Assembly (NCBI GenBank): GCA_013112555.1
Contig: JABFGK010000002.1
Span: forward strand, 1,054,001 to 1,118,000
Direction: 5' to 3'
From: Planctomycetota bacterium
GTDB lineage: Bacteria > Planctomycetota > Phycisphaerae > Phycisphaerales > UBA5793
DNA length: 64,000 bases
How positions within the stretch are numbered: position 1 is the stretch's first letter; each line of letters begins with the position of its first letter. Shown here piece by piece: positions 17,221 to 25,282 of this stretch. The translations under genes and the position numbers were made by a program. The notes beneath the pieces are model-generated. The model saw nothing but the letters and a program-made list of their open reading frames with translations, had not been told where the DNA came from and did no database searches.

Positions 17221-17700
17221 ACCCTCGGGAGTGGAACGGAGGAAGATGGATTCCCGCGCGCCCGGGAATGACGGAAGGGAGGGGGAGTGACGGAGCGGGA
17301 AGTAGGCCGGATCAACGCTGCTTTGAGCGGAAGATCCGGCAGGGATGCCGGCGCGAGGCATGGCATGATGATTGCGCATCATCCCCCCCCGGCAGAGCCG
17401 GGGGCTAACGGGAGAAGATGGATTCCCGCGTGCGCGGGAATGACGGAGGGGAGGGGGAATGACGGAGCGGGAAGTAGGCCGGATCAACGCTGCTTTGAGC
17501 GGAAGATCCGGCTGAGAAATTGTGTGGATCACATTCATCTCCCTGGATCCCGGCCTGCGCCGGAATGACGGGAGAATGAGAGTCCCTGGTGATCAGCCCC
17601 GGGTGTGTTCACCCGGGGCTAATGATTCGGCGCCGGAAGCGCAAGATTAGCCCCCGGTGAATACGCCGCGGACTCAAATCCGTGGGCGTGCATATGTACT
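17221..17700. repeat. Repeat mosaic: R2, R3, R4, R2, R3, R2, R5, R9
   Basis: The 570-base gap between the unknown gene and the SpoVR gene is filled by repeats: R2 (about 17243-17274), R3 (17287-17343), R4 with its ATGATGATTGCGCATCAT leader (about 17360-17408), R2 (17416-17446), a second R3 (17460-17516), an R2 variant (17541-17571), and an R5 double palindrome with CCCCGGGTGTGTTCACCCGG and the GGTGAATAC arm (about 17585-17670). An R9-like half follows. No gene is seen here. It is the densest set in the window after 48.8 kb. Confidence 0.85.
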
Positions 17701-17705
17701 GCTCG

Positions 17706-19298
17706 TTACTGAATGCTGTGCGCGGGCTTGGGCAGTTCATCGCTGATCGTCTGGCGCTTCGGCTCGTCTGATGAGCCGTCAAAGGTCAGCAGCGACATCT
17801 CCTCGTTGACGAGCAGTTGCAGGTGAACCGGGCGCGACCAGAGTTGATACAAGCCTCTCAGTACTTCGACGGCATAGGACGCATCGACTTCGAGGCCGTT
17901 CCACTGGTGGGCCAGGTACAGTTCGCCTCGGTTTGCATAGTTGCCGTCAACCACATAGATATACGGCTGCCCCATGTTGCTGATGCGATAAAGCAGCGTC
18001 TTGCGCACGACCTCGGGATCGCGTGAGGCAATGACATTCTGGCCGGTGCGCGGGTCGCGGCGATAGTGGTAGAGTTTGAGGCGATCGATGAGTTCATCGG
18101 TCAGGAACTCTTCGATGAAACTGACGTCGTTGTAAATGCGACGAACTTCGAAGATCTTCTTGCGCCCCAACATGGAGCCGTCGTCAAAGGCGTCTCGTTC
18201 GCCGATTTTTTCGAGTTGCTCCCACACGCCCCCGTGCTGGCCGCGATCCCATCGGCGTTCAATATCCTTGAAGACTTCAACGCCGATCTTGTACGGATTG
18301 AATCCGCCCGGCGGCATGAAGACGACCCCGGAATGCTGCTCGGCATAGTCGATCACTTCTGAGTCCTTGAGCAGATGCGAAGTCATCATCTTCGAATGCC
18401 AGTAGGTCGCCCAGCCTTCGTTCATGATCTTGGTCATCGCCTGGGGGGCAAAGTAATACGCCTCCTCGCGAATGATCGAGAGGATGTCGCGCTGCCAGTC
18501 ATCAAGCGGTGCATGACGAAGAAGGAAGAGCAGCACGTCCCGGCTCGGATGGGCGGGGAAACGGTGCTTGTCCTGTGCCGCCTGGTCCTGCTGCCTCTGC
18601 TTTTTCTGTTGAATGAGCTCAGGCGGGTTGATGTAGCGGTCCATGTAGTCTTTGGCAGGCAGTTTATCAAAGTCATGGCCGTTACAGTCTTCAGTCGATG
18701 CAGACTCATCGGCATCCTGGTCCTGGCCGTTGCCGTTCGAGCCGTTGGTCCGAGGTGTCCCGTTGGCACTCTGCTCGCGCTTCATGAACATCGAATGCGG
18801 GTCGATCAGGTGTTCGACGCTGAGGCAGACATCGAGGAAGCGCTCGACGGCCGTCGCATCGTGGCGTTCGGCATAGCGATGGATGCGGGTGGCATGGTTG
18901 GCCATCTCGTCCATCATGTGGCGCTGGGTCTGGCCGAACCAGGCATTGCACTTGAAGAAGTCGCAATGTGCATAGACGTGTGCCATCACGAGTTTCTGGT
19001 CCATGATGGAGTTGGATTCCTGCAGATAGGCATAGCAGGGATCGTTGTTGATCACCATTTCGTAGATTCGGCCCATGCCGTAGACATCGCGCTTCCGGAG
19101 TTTCTCGTACTCCATGCCCCACTTCCAGTGTGGGTAGCGGATGGGGAAGCCGCCGTAGGCAGCGAGCAGATTCATGGTGTCGTAGTCAACGACTTCGAAG
19201 ATGGTCTCGAAGAAATCGAGTCCGTATGACTGCGCACGCTCGATGACCTCAGCCTGAGCCTCTTTCATTTCAGGTGACAGTTCGGTTGAGGTGCGCAT
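17706..19298 (-). CDS. SpoVR family protein
   Basis: The 530-residue product matches SpoVR along its length: YGLDFFETIFEVVDYD, AYGGFPIRYPHWKWGMEYE, MVINNDPCYAYLQESN, HVYAHCDFFKCNAWF, EEAYYFAPQAMTKIMNEGWATYWH, and PPGGFNPYKIGVEVF. SpoVR (YcgB in E. coli) is cytosolic, linked to spore cortex formation in Bacillus and to a PrkA/YeaH stress cluster in proteobacteria; its chemistry is unknown. Neither partner is beside it here. A low-complexity insert rich in Asn, Asp and Gly lies at about residues 190-235. The ATG at 19298 (MRTSTELSPEM) is chosen over an upstream extension that lacks family similarity. Confidence 0.93.
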   Translation of the reverse strand: MRTSTELSPEMKEAQAEVIERAQSYGLDFFETIFEVVDYDTMNLLAAYGGFPIRYPHWKWGMEYEKLRKRDVYGMGRIYEMVINNDPCYAYLQESNSIMDQKLVMAHVYAHCDFFKCNAWFGQTQRHMMDEMANHATRIHRYAERHDATAVERFLDVCLSVEHLIDPHSMFMKREQSANGTPRTNGSNGNGQDQDADESASTEDCNGHDFDKLPAKDYMDRYINPPELIQQKKQRQQDQAAQDKHRFPAHPSRDVLLFLLRHAPLDDWQRDILSIIREEAYYFAPQAMTKIMNEGWATYWHSKMMTSHLLKDSEVIDYAEQHSGVVFMPPGGFNPYKIGVEVFKDIERRWDRGQHGGVWEQLEKIGERDAFDDGSMLGRKKIFEVRRIYNDVSFIEEFLTDELIDRLKLYHYRRDPRTGQNVIASRDPEVVRKTLLYRISNMGQPYIYVVDGNYANRGELYLAHQWNGLEVDASYAVEVLRGLYQLWSRPVHLQLLVNEEMSLLTFDGSSDEPKRQTISDELPKPAHSIQ

Positions 19299-19537
19299 GG
19301 TACTCACGACACTTCCTATCGGCCTGTGGGCGGTGCCTCCCCAGTGATTTCGGCCAGTGCAGGCATGTCCGGGCGGCAGTGTGGCCCCGGTAGTCCCTAC
19401 GCCGATAACCGGTGTGTGGTTTCCTCCCGTCACTCATGGGGGCGATTGACCGGCCGCGTGAAATGGGGCATTTTGTATATATTTGGGTTTTGTTTGGTTT
19501 TTGGCTGAATTTCCGAACCGAGCTGCTGGCTGGTCGA

Positions 19538-19548
19538 TACAATATTGT
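19538..19548 (+). promoter_or_regulatory. Possible -10 element and operator palindrome before the Panacea gene
   Basis: ACAATATTGT (19539-19548) is a perfect 10-base palindrome, 25 bases before the ATG at 19574, and it overlaps TACAAT, a near-consensus -10. No good -35 is seen at 17 bases. The surrounding 100 bases are clearly more AT-rich than the genome around them. An operator here would fit autoregulation by the antitoxin, but that is inference. Confidence 0.35.
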
Positions 19549-19573
19549 GAACAGTGATTGATTCTGGTGACTC

Positions 19574-20095
19574 ATGCCTTACTCGCCGTTAGCCATAGCG
19601 AACACATTCTTTGATCTATCCACCAGCGATGGGCGACAAGACTTCACGCACATGAAGGTGCAGAAGTTGGTGTACATTGCGCACGGTTGGAGTCTTGGTA
19701 TCCGGAGTGAGCCGCTGATAAACGAGCCGGTCATGGCGTGGAAATATGGGCCTGTGATAGACACTCTGTGGCGTGAGTTCCGAGACTATGGAAAGAATGT
19801 GATTCGTGCTGCGGCTAGTGTTTATTCAGCCGACGACGGCACGTTCTCCCGGCATGAACCTCACGTGCGCTCTGAAGATATGTGGTATTGTGAATTAGTC
19901 AATGCCGTTTGGACCAAGTATGGACGGCTTTCCGCTACTCAGTTGTCGCGATTGACACACGAGTCGGGGACTCCTTGGTATATGGTCGCTAAGCAGTTTA
20001 AGTTTGAACTTCCCAAAAATGTCATCATTCCCAACGATCTCATCCAGGAGCATTATGCCGAAAAATGGCGGATCATGACCTCAGCCAACCAGTAG
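19574..20095 (+). CDS. Panacea-domain (DUF4065-like) protein, candidate antitoxin
   Basis: The 173-residue protein has the Panacea/SocA-like pattern: SPLAIANTFFDLS, MKVQKLVYIAHGWSLGI, EPVMAWKYGPVIDTLWREF, then LVNAVWTKYGRLSATQLSRLTHESGTPW. This domain is known as a promiscuous antitoxin domain that neutralises many unrelated toxins encoded next to it, and is also found in phage and ClpXP-adaptor-like proteins. The downstream gene overlaps it by 31 bases, as expected for a toxin-antitoxin pair. Base composition by eye is less GC-rich than the flanking SpoVR and pseudopilin genes, a sign of transfer. No ribosome site stands out. Confidence 0.8.
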   Translation: MPYSPLAIANTFFDLSTSDGRQDFTHMKVQKLVYIAHGWSLGIRSEPLINEPVMAWKYGPVIDTLWREFRDYGKNVIRAAASVYSADDGTFSRHEPHVRSEDMWYCELVNAVWTKYGRLSATQLSRLTHESGTPWYMVAKQFKFELPKNVIIPNDLIQEHYAEKWRIMTSANQ

Positions 20096-20487
20096 ACTTG
20101 AAAGAACTTGGCGAGCCTGCACTTCCTCCCGATGAGTCTGACCGGTTTACTGATGGTGACCGTGAGATGTTGGAAGGGAATCCTACTCAGCGACTCGGGA
20201 AAGCGTGGCTGCGCCAACTAAAGGAAGCGCATCGAGAGAGGGACGACTGGAAGCGTCGGCATGATCAGTTGCAGGAGAAAGCGATCGCTTTCGAAAGGCT
20301 CGATGACAGACGACGGGGGGCGTGGATAAATGCTCTATTGGGAGGCCTAGGGGGAGCAGCGGCCGGTGTCATAGCAATCTGCGATGGATCTGACACAGTT
20401 CGAATTGTATGTGGCACGCTCGGGGTCACCGCGGCAGTCCTTGGTGTGATTTTTGCGGTCTACCAGGGAAAACAAGCACGACCCTGA
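20065..20487 (+). CDS. Small two-helix membrane protein with coiled coil, candidate toxin
   Basis: The 140-residue product has a charged N-terminal half with a probable coiled coil (LRQLKEAHRERDDWKRRHDQ, about residues 48-67) and two C-terminal membrane helices. The first is WINALLGGLGGAAAGVIAI and the second is VRIVCGTLGVTAAVLGVIFA; only about ten residues separate them. I recognise no enzymatic motif. The ATG at 20065 overlaps the Panacea gene by 31 bases; AGGAG lies 14 bases upstream. Position, overlap and membrane hairpin suggest a membrane-acting toxin paired with the upstream antitoxin. It could instead be an unrelated holin-like or effector membrane protein. Confidence 0.65.
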   Translation: MADHDLSQPVDLKELGEPALPPDESDRFTDGDREMLEGNPTQRLGKAWLRQLKEAHRERDDWKRRHDQLQEKAIAFERLDDRRRGAWINALLGGLGGAAAGVIAICDGSDTVRIVCGTLGVTAAVLGVIFAVYQGKQARP

Positions 20488-20527
20488 CACGGATACATGC
20501 ACCACTTCCGTTTCCTGACTACCGGGA

Positions 20528-21244
20528 TTAGCCACCCCCGCCGCCGTCGAGTGGCTCATCGCGCATGAAGCGGGTGATGTCGCGCATCATGCGGCCGATC
20601 TGGCCTCGCTGGACGGCCCCGGTGCGCGAGGTCACATCGGAGTTATAGAAGTTGAGCATCATCTCGACGCCGCGTGCATTGACCGGGCCCATGTTCTCTT
20701 TGGCTCGGTCCTTATCGCGGGATGCCTGTCGCTGCATGCGCTCCATGCGGTCCTCGTCGGTCCGGGTGCTCTCTCGGCCGTTGATCTCATCGCCGAGTTT
20801 GTCGAAGTAGAGGATGAATTCCCGGAGAAAATCCTCGCGCTGCTCGGGTGGGATGTTTTCGTATTCGGCAGCGGACTCGGCCATGTAGTCGGCAACGAGT
20901 TGTCGCATGTTTTCTTCGATTTGCTCGCGCATATTGCGATTCATTTCACCGAGCAGCATGGCCAGTTCGGCCGCATCCTCCTGGCTGAACTGGTTGAATC
21001 GCTTGGCCATTTCGACGAGCAGAGAGAGGCGCTCTTTGGCAGGCAACTCGCCGAAATCCTCGTCAAACAGGAAGTTCGCGACTTCCGGCACTTCGTCGCC
21101 CCAGACATCCGGCGGGGGTGTCGTGATGATTTCCCGGATGATCAGGACTGAAGTGACGATCAGGGCGCAACAGACAACGGTGCTGCCGGCCCAGACGACG
21201 GTTTTGCTTTGTAACCAGTTTGTGGTCAATGACTTGAGTAACAC
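20528..21244 (-). CDS. Membrane-anchored protein downstream of pseudopilin
   Basis: The 238-residue product starts with one membrane helix (VVWAGSTVVCCALIVTSVLII) and continues with about 190 residues of charged helix rich in Glu, Met and Arg, probably coiled coil (EMNRNMREQIEENMRQLVAD), outside the cytoplasm. The C-terminus is GGGGG. The GTG start at 21244 is four bases after the pseudopilin stop, so the two are surely co-translated. I do not recognise the family. Partnership with the pseudopilin in a secretion or pilus-like assembly is inference from the operon. Confidence 0.65.
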   Translation of the reverse strand: MLLKSLTTNWLQSKTVVWAGSTVVCCALIVTSVLIIREIITTPPPDVWGDEVPEVANFLFDEDFGELPAKERLSLLVEMAKRFNQFSQEDAAELAMLLGEMNRNMREQIEENMRQLVADYMAESAAEYENIPPEQREDFLREFILYFDKLGDEINGRESTRTDEDRMERMQRQASRDKDRAKENMGPVNARGVEMMLNFYNSDVTSRTGAVQRGQIGRMMRDITRFMRDEPLDGGGGG

Positions 21245-21248
21245 GGGA

Positions 21249-21875
21249 TTACTTCTTCCACTTCGGGTCGGACCAGTTGATCAGCGGGGCGACGGAGCCG
21301 TCCCAGTATGATGCATTCTGGCCCAGTTCATCGAGCGGTTTATGCCATCCCTCAGCATCGGCCATCACGGGCCAGCGGCCCGGCTCCAATTCGTAGAATT
21401 TGGTGGTGGAACGGGCGACGGTCTTCGGATTCTCACCGCGGAACAGTTCTCGAGCCCACATAATCCAGCCGGGGTAGTAGTCGTAACTGCTACCCAGTTC
21501 CTCGGCTACGCCGGTGTCGTCAGAGGGGCAGACGAAGACTTCGAAGTCGGTGATGTACTTTTTGAGGGCAGCCAGCAGGGAGTCATCTTCCTCCATTTTG
21601 CCCAACGGCATGACATACGGCAGGATGCCCTTGTTGTCACCCATGTAGACGGTCATCCCGATGGCAATCTGATGCAGATTCGACAGACAGGCTGCGCGGC
21701 GGCTTGAGCGGCGGGCCCAGCCCAATGCCGGCATCGTCAGCCCAATGAGCAGCGAAATGATCCCCATGACGACCAGAAGTTCGATCAGCGTGAATCCGAA
21801 TCGGCCGGATCGGCCCCTGCCGGGTCGCGTTCCAGCCAGCCTGACGGCCCGTCGAGATGTTGGTGACGTTTCCAT
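21249..21875 (-). CDS. Type II secretion-type pseudopilin
   Basis: After a basic leader of 26 residues comes GFTLIELLVVMGIISLLIG, the prepilin peptidase cleavage site and N-terminal methylated helix of GspG/H-like pseudopilins (cut after Gly, with Glu at +5). The mature part has ACLSNLHQIAIGMTVYMGDN and SYWDGSVAPLI near the end, typical of the planctomycete H-X9-DG pseudopilin group, which this phylum encodes in many copies. 208 residues. It leads a two-gene operon with the membrane-anchored protein four bases downstream. Confidence 0.85.
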   Translation of the reverse strand: METSPTSRRAVRLAGTRPGRGRSGRFGFTLIELLVVMGIISLLIGLTMPALGWARRSSRRAACLSNLHQIAIGMTVYMGDNKGILPYVMPLGKMEEDDSLLAALKKYITDFEVFVCPSDDTGVAEELGSSYDYYPGWIMWARELFRGENPKTVARSTTKFYELEPGRWPVMADAEGWHKPLDELGQNASYWDGSVAPLINWSDPKWKK

Positions 21876-22064
21876 GGTTCCCCACCAGAAGAAGAGTCGA
21901 TCACGACTGCCTTTGGTGCAGTCAGGATAGAAATGTGCCCGCCGGCTGAACTGCCACGGTTGCTGCTGCTGCTACTGCCACCCACTGCTGATGTACTGTA
22001 CCCACACAGTAGTGCTCAAGTTTCGGTGAAACCGGTTGCCATATGGTTCGAAATACCGTGAAAC

Positions 22065-22628
22065 TTACAGATTTCGGACCAGTTCGTCTGCTACATCCTG
22101 CCGGCAGGTGACACTGACGGTCCCGTCAGGGAATACTTCGATGAGCAGGGGGATCAGGTCGGACGTGATGATCAGATCCTGGGCAGGCGATTCGCCGTTT
22201 TCGAGGATGGCCTTGATCATGACCTGGAGGACGGAGAATTCGCCTCGGGTCACTGCCAGCGGATCGCGTGTTTTCTGGTGCAAGGCTGCGACGGCATCGA
22301 ATTCGATCCAGGTTTCATCGTTGGCCAGGTCGTAGGCCGCACAGACGATGACCCCTTGCCACTCGCAGACGGGGACGACGATGACTTCGTTGAGGTGGAG
22401 GCGGCCGAGGATTTCGATGATTTCTGCCGGGAGATTCTCTTTCGCGCGATCGAGAATCCGGGCATCCGGATACGGTGGGGTGGTGCTGGTTTCAGACTTG
22501 AAATGGAGAACCTGCAGGGTTGGGCTTGGGTCAGCCTCCAGCCTGATTCTCCCCTGATCGTCCTCAACCTCTGTGATGCCTTGGTCCCGAAGGCCGGGGA
22601 GGACTGCCTGATACTCGATGAACTCCAC
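22065..22628 (-). CDS. Hypothetical acidic protein
   Basis: The GTG at 22628 has GGGAG nine bases upstream and gives 187 residues. The protein is acidic, soluble, without signal or membrane segments. Stretches such as EIIEILGRLHLNEVIVVPVCEWQGVIVCAAYDL look like alternating strands and helices of an alpha/beta domain. I do not recognise it. It is divergent from the phosphatase gene, separated by a 293-base gap in which I see no gene or repeat. Confidence 0.5.
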   Translation of the reverse strand: MEFIEYQAVLPGLRDQGITEVEDDQGRIRLEADPSPTLQVLHFKSETSTTPPYPDARILDRAKENLPAEIIEILGRLHLNEVIVVPVCEWQGVIVCAAYDLANDETWIEFDAVAALHQKTRDPLAVTRGEFSVLQVMIKAILENGESPAQDLIITSDLIPLLIEVFPDGTVSVTCRQDVADELVRNL

Positions 22629-22921
22629 GTTACGGACTCCCAGTTGATGCGTCGATGCGGAACCAAATCTGCCAGCGTCTGTCCAGCCCGATCACACGGG
22701 ATCGGGTGCATACAGTGACATCGGCTGTGTTACAGTGTAACTTTGAGTCATGATATCGCAACTGCATCCGCCTGCCAGTGGGTAAGGCTAGTGGGTCAGA
22801 CGGGAGATTGCAACCTCCAGCCTGGGACCAGCTGTTGATCCTGGTGGATAGCACAGGCTCGATCCCGGGCGGCATTGACGCCGGTCGGGGCCGGCTGGGG
22901 CCGCACGGAAAGTAGTGGGAT

Positions 22922-23386
22922 TTGACGACACAATCGCCACAATGCGTTCTGTTTGTCTGTACCGGGAATACGTGCCGGTCGCCGATGGCAGAGGGAATTG
23001 CCCGCCATTTGGTCGAGACCGGGCTGTTGGGGCCCTCGGCTTTTGACTGGACCTTCGTGTCGGCCGGGGTATCGGCAGGCAGCGGGCATCCGGCCACGCC
23101 GGAAGCGGTGGCTGCCATGCGGACCTATGGGATCGACATCGTGGAGCATCGCTCGCAGCCGGTGACGCCGGAACTGGTTGAGCAGGCAGCATTCTGCTTC
23201 GGCATGACCGGCCACCATGTACAGGCGCTTCGGGAACTGGCTCCTGAATGTGGCGGCACGATTGAGCCGATCAGTCCGTTCGACGAAGTACCGGACCCGT
23301 ATGGGGCCGGCCAGCAGGTGTATGACGAGACGGCACGGACCCTGTACGAACTCGTACTGTGGCGCTTACAGGAGTGCATCGTATGA
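22922..23386 (+). CDS. Low-molecular-weight protein-tyrosine (or arginine) phosphatase
   Basis: The P-loop CTGNTCRSP at residues 13-21 carries the catalytic Cys13 and Arg19; DPYGAG near residue 123 supplies the general-acid Asp. Length 154 is normal. A TTG at 22922 is the only near-start in frame, as no ATG precedes the P-loop. Its stop overlaps the start of rpiB by four bases (ATGA), so they are translationally coupled. The same pair (ywlE-ywlF) occurs in Bacillus, where YwlE removes phospho-arginine; whether this one does is unknown. Confidence 0.92.
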   Translation: MTTQSPQCVLFVCTGNTCRSPMAEGIARHLVETGLLGPSAFDWTFVSAGVSAGSGHPATPEAVAAMRTYGIDIVEHRSQPVTPELVEQAAFCFGMTGHHVQALRELAPECGGTIEPISPFDEVPDPYGAGQQVYDETARTLYELVLWRLQECIV

Positions 23387-23892
23387 AGGTGATCATCGGG
23401 GCCGACCGACGCGGGTATGCAGCCATGGAACACGTTTTGACATCGCTGCAGCAGGCACAGCATGAGGTTGTGAGCGTGGTTCCCCCTGAAGAGGAAGAAG
23501 CCGGCGTCCCGCACGCGTCGGCGGTCGAGTATCCGGAACAGGCAGCGCTGGTGGCCGGGGCTGTGTCGCGCGGCGAGGCAGATCGGGGCATTCTGCTGTC
23601 AGGGTCCGGGATCGGGATGGCGATCACGTCGAACAAGTTTCACGGCATTCGGGCTGTGGTGGGGCATGATGAATGGACGGCCCAGATCAGCCGATCGCAT
23701 CATGACACGAATGTGCTATGCATTCCGACGGACATGATCGGGCTCGCGTTTGTGCGCATGATCGTTGAGCGCTGGATGACCACGCCTTTTGCGGGCGGGC
23801 GTCACGAGCGGCGGATTGCGATGATCTCGCGGATTGAAGAGGGACGGTCGGCACGAAAAGAGGATGCCGATGAGGTGGATGATGATGGGTAG
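23383..23892 (+). CDS. rpiB: Ribose-5-phosphate isomerase B
   Basis: RpiB interconverts ribose-5-phosphate and ribulose-5-phosphate in the pentose pathway. MKVIIGADRRGY, GILLSGSGIGMAITSNKFHGIRA, and SRSHHDTNVLCIP match RpiB/LacAB. The Cys that acts as base in E. coli RpiB (CGTGIG) is Ser here, as in the actinobacterial group, where a nearby Glu takes over; no obvious Glu replaces it here, so activity or sugar specificity may differ. The ATG at 23383 has AGGAG nine bases upstream and overlaps the phosphatase stop. 169 residues with a charged tail. Confidence 0.88.
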   Translation: MKVIIGADRRGYAAMEHVLTSLQQAQHEVVSVVPPEEEEAGVPHASAVEYPEQAALVAGAVSRGEADRGILLSGSGIGMAITSNKFHGIRAVVGHDEWTAQISRSHHDTNVLCIPTDMIGLAFVRMIVERWMTTPFAGGRHERRIAMISRIEEGRSARKEDADEVDDDG

Positions 23893-23900
23893 ATGAGAGC

Positions 23901-24059
23901 ACCCCCCCGGTGGCGGCGGTAGGAGTAGGAAGAGAAGATGGATTCCCGCGTTCGCGGGAATGACGGAAGCATGAGAGTCCCTGTTGATCAGCCCCGGGTG
24001 TGTTCACCCGGGGCTAATGACTCGGCGCCGGAAGCGCAGGATTAGCCCCCGGTGAATAC
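23901..24059. repeat. Repeat mosaic: partial R1, R2, R5 (left half of split R5)
   Basis: A degenerate R1 (about 23901-23920), R2 (about 23936-23966) and an R5 double palindrome (about 23970-24059). The final R5 arm, reading CCCCCGGTGAATAC, stops exactly at the insertion sequence. Its other arm, ACCGGGGG, resumes at 25051 on the far side. Confidence 0.85.
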
Positions 24060-25044
24060 GAGGATTATGCATGAAGCGTTCGGTTTCGCGCGATTCGAGC
24101 GGCGTTGATGGCGAGTTTGGCACCGACCCAGTAGCGGACGCGGTGCAGGCGGCGTGCCCAGGCGGGCAAGGAGATCAGGCCACCCCCGAAGCTGGCCATC
24201 GCGCCAAAGAACCGCTCGATGTCACCGCGCATCACAAACAGGTGCTTCCGAAGGCCGGAACAGTGTTCCAGGAAATACATGCTCGTCAGTCGATCCGGAT
24301 GGTGCGTTCGATGTCCGAGTTCCGTGCCAGGGCGTTGTCGTGGAGCCAGCAACACAAGACCCGCATCAGCCGTCGCAGCATAGAGGGGATTACGATCGTA
24401 GTTGGCATCCGCCAAGACCGGCAGTCCATTGAGCGTCGGGGTTTGTCCCAATGCGGGAACCAGGTCCTCCCGGGCAACGACCGGCTCCGATTCGTGCATT
24501 GGCTTGACAATCCATTGTCGGACGCACTGCTGATCATCGATGACAAGATGTAACTTATAGCCGCGCCGCTTGCCTCCATCAGCCCAGCCATAGGTCGCAT
24601 CTGGATCGCCGGTGTGTGATCGAAGTGACAACGGTTTGCCGTCCAGGATCAGCCGCGTGGGTATGTGGTGGACGACCTGCAATCGGTCGAGCACCTGTTG
24701 TATGAGTTGAATGGTCGATGGATCACGCAGGCGTCGGCTCATGGTGGACTGATTCGGCAGGAGTCGCCGCCATGCCTGTCCCGGCCAGTGGTTGCGTTGG
24801 CAGGCCCAGTTGATGGATCGATCGTGCAGTGCGGCCCAGAACAGGACGGCCAGTATCTGAGGGTCGGAGTAGGTCAGTTGTGCGTGTCGACGACGTGGCA
24901 GCCTGCGGAGAGTGGCTACAATGAGGCACCAAAGTTCGCGTTCCATGCTCATGCTCCTATGGAAATAGGGGTTTTTGAAGGCATGAGTATGGGCGCGACT
25001 TTTGGCTCGCGCCACCTAACATACGCCGAACGCGCATAATCCTC
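24060..25044 (-). mobile_element. Complete insertion sequence with terminal inverted repeats and 6-bp target duplication
   Basis: Both ends read GAGGATTATGC inward. A further shared block, GCGTTCGG, follows at once on the right and after five extra bases on the left. GAATAC stands directly outside each end (24054-24059 and 25045-25050), a six-base target duplication. The element is 985 bp with a single transposase gene. The target was the loop of an R5 palindrome, restored exactly if the element and one GAATAC are removed. Confidence 0.92.
24065..24946 (-). CDS. DDE transposase (IS4/IS5-like)
   Basis: It catalyses cut-and-paste movement of the element. Features of a DDE_Tnp_1 type enzyme: an N-terminal DNA-binding part (SDPQILAVLFWAALHDRSINWACQ), first Asp in TRLILDGKPLSLRSHTGDPD, second in LPVLADANYDRNPLY, Glu in MRGDIERFFGAMASFGGG. 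The ATG at 24946 has AGGAG seven bases upstream; ATG 24952 and a GTG at 25015 are alternatives. 293 residues and apparently intact. The TAA stop lies inside the left terminal repeat. I cannot assign the IS family exactly. Confidence 0.9.
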   Translation of the reverse strand: MERELWCLIVATLRRLPRRRHAQLTYSDPQILAVLFWAALHDRSINWACQRNHWPGQAWRRLLPNQSTMSRRLRDPSTIQLIQQVLDRLQVVHHIPTRLILDGKPLSLRSHTGDPDATYGWADGGKRRGYKLHLVIDDQQCVRQWIVKPMHESEPVVAREDLVPALGQTPTLNGLPVLADANYDRNPLYAATADAGLVLLAPRQRPGTELGHRTHHPDRLTSMYFLEHCSGLRKHLFVMRGDIERFFGAMASFGGGLISLPAWARRLHRVRYWVGAKLAINAARIARNRTLHA

Positions 25045-25258
25045 GAATACACCGGGGGCTCACAAAGCCGCCACCGGTGGTGGCGGAAGGGGGGACGGGA
25101 GACACATGGGTGGTCCTCGTCGCTGTCGCGACTCGTACCAGCCGCGCCACCCTCGGGAGAGATTGGCGATCCGGGGGGGGGAGATGAGGATGGATCCCGG
25201 CCTTCGCCGGGATGACGGAGGAGAGGATGGATTCCCGCGTTCGCGGGAATGACGGAGG
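25045..25258. repeat. Repeat mosaic: right half of split R5, R1, R7, R2, R2
   Basis: It starts with the duplicated GAATAC and the right R5 arm (25051-25059), then R1 (25059-25086), a partial R7 (about 25160-25178), and two R2 hairpins back to back: the GGCCTTCGCC form (about 25189-25218) and the CGCGTTCGCG form (about 25226-25256). Confidence 0.85.
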
Positions 25259-25282
25259 GGCGGGGAGGGGAGGAAATGGGAG

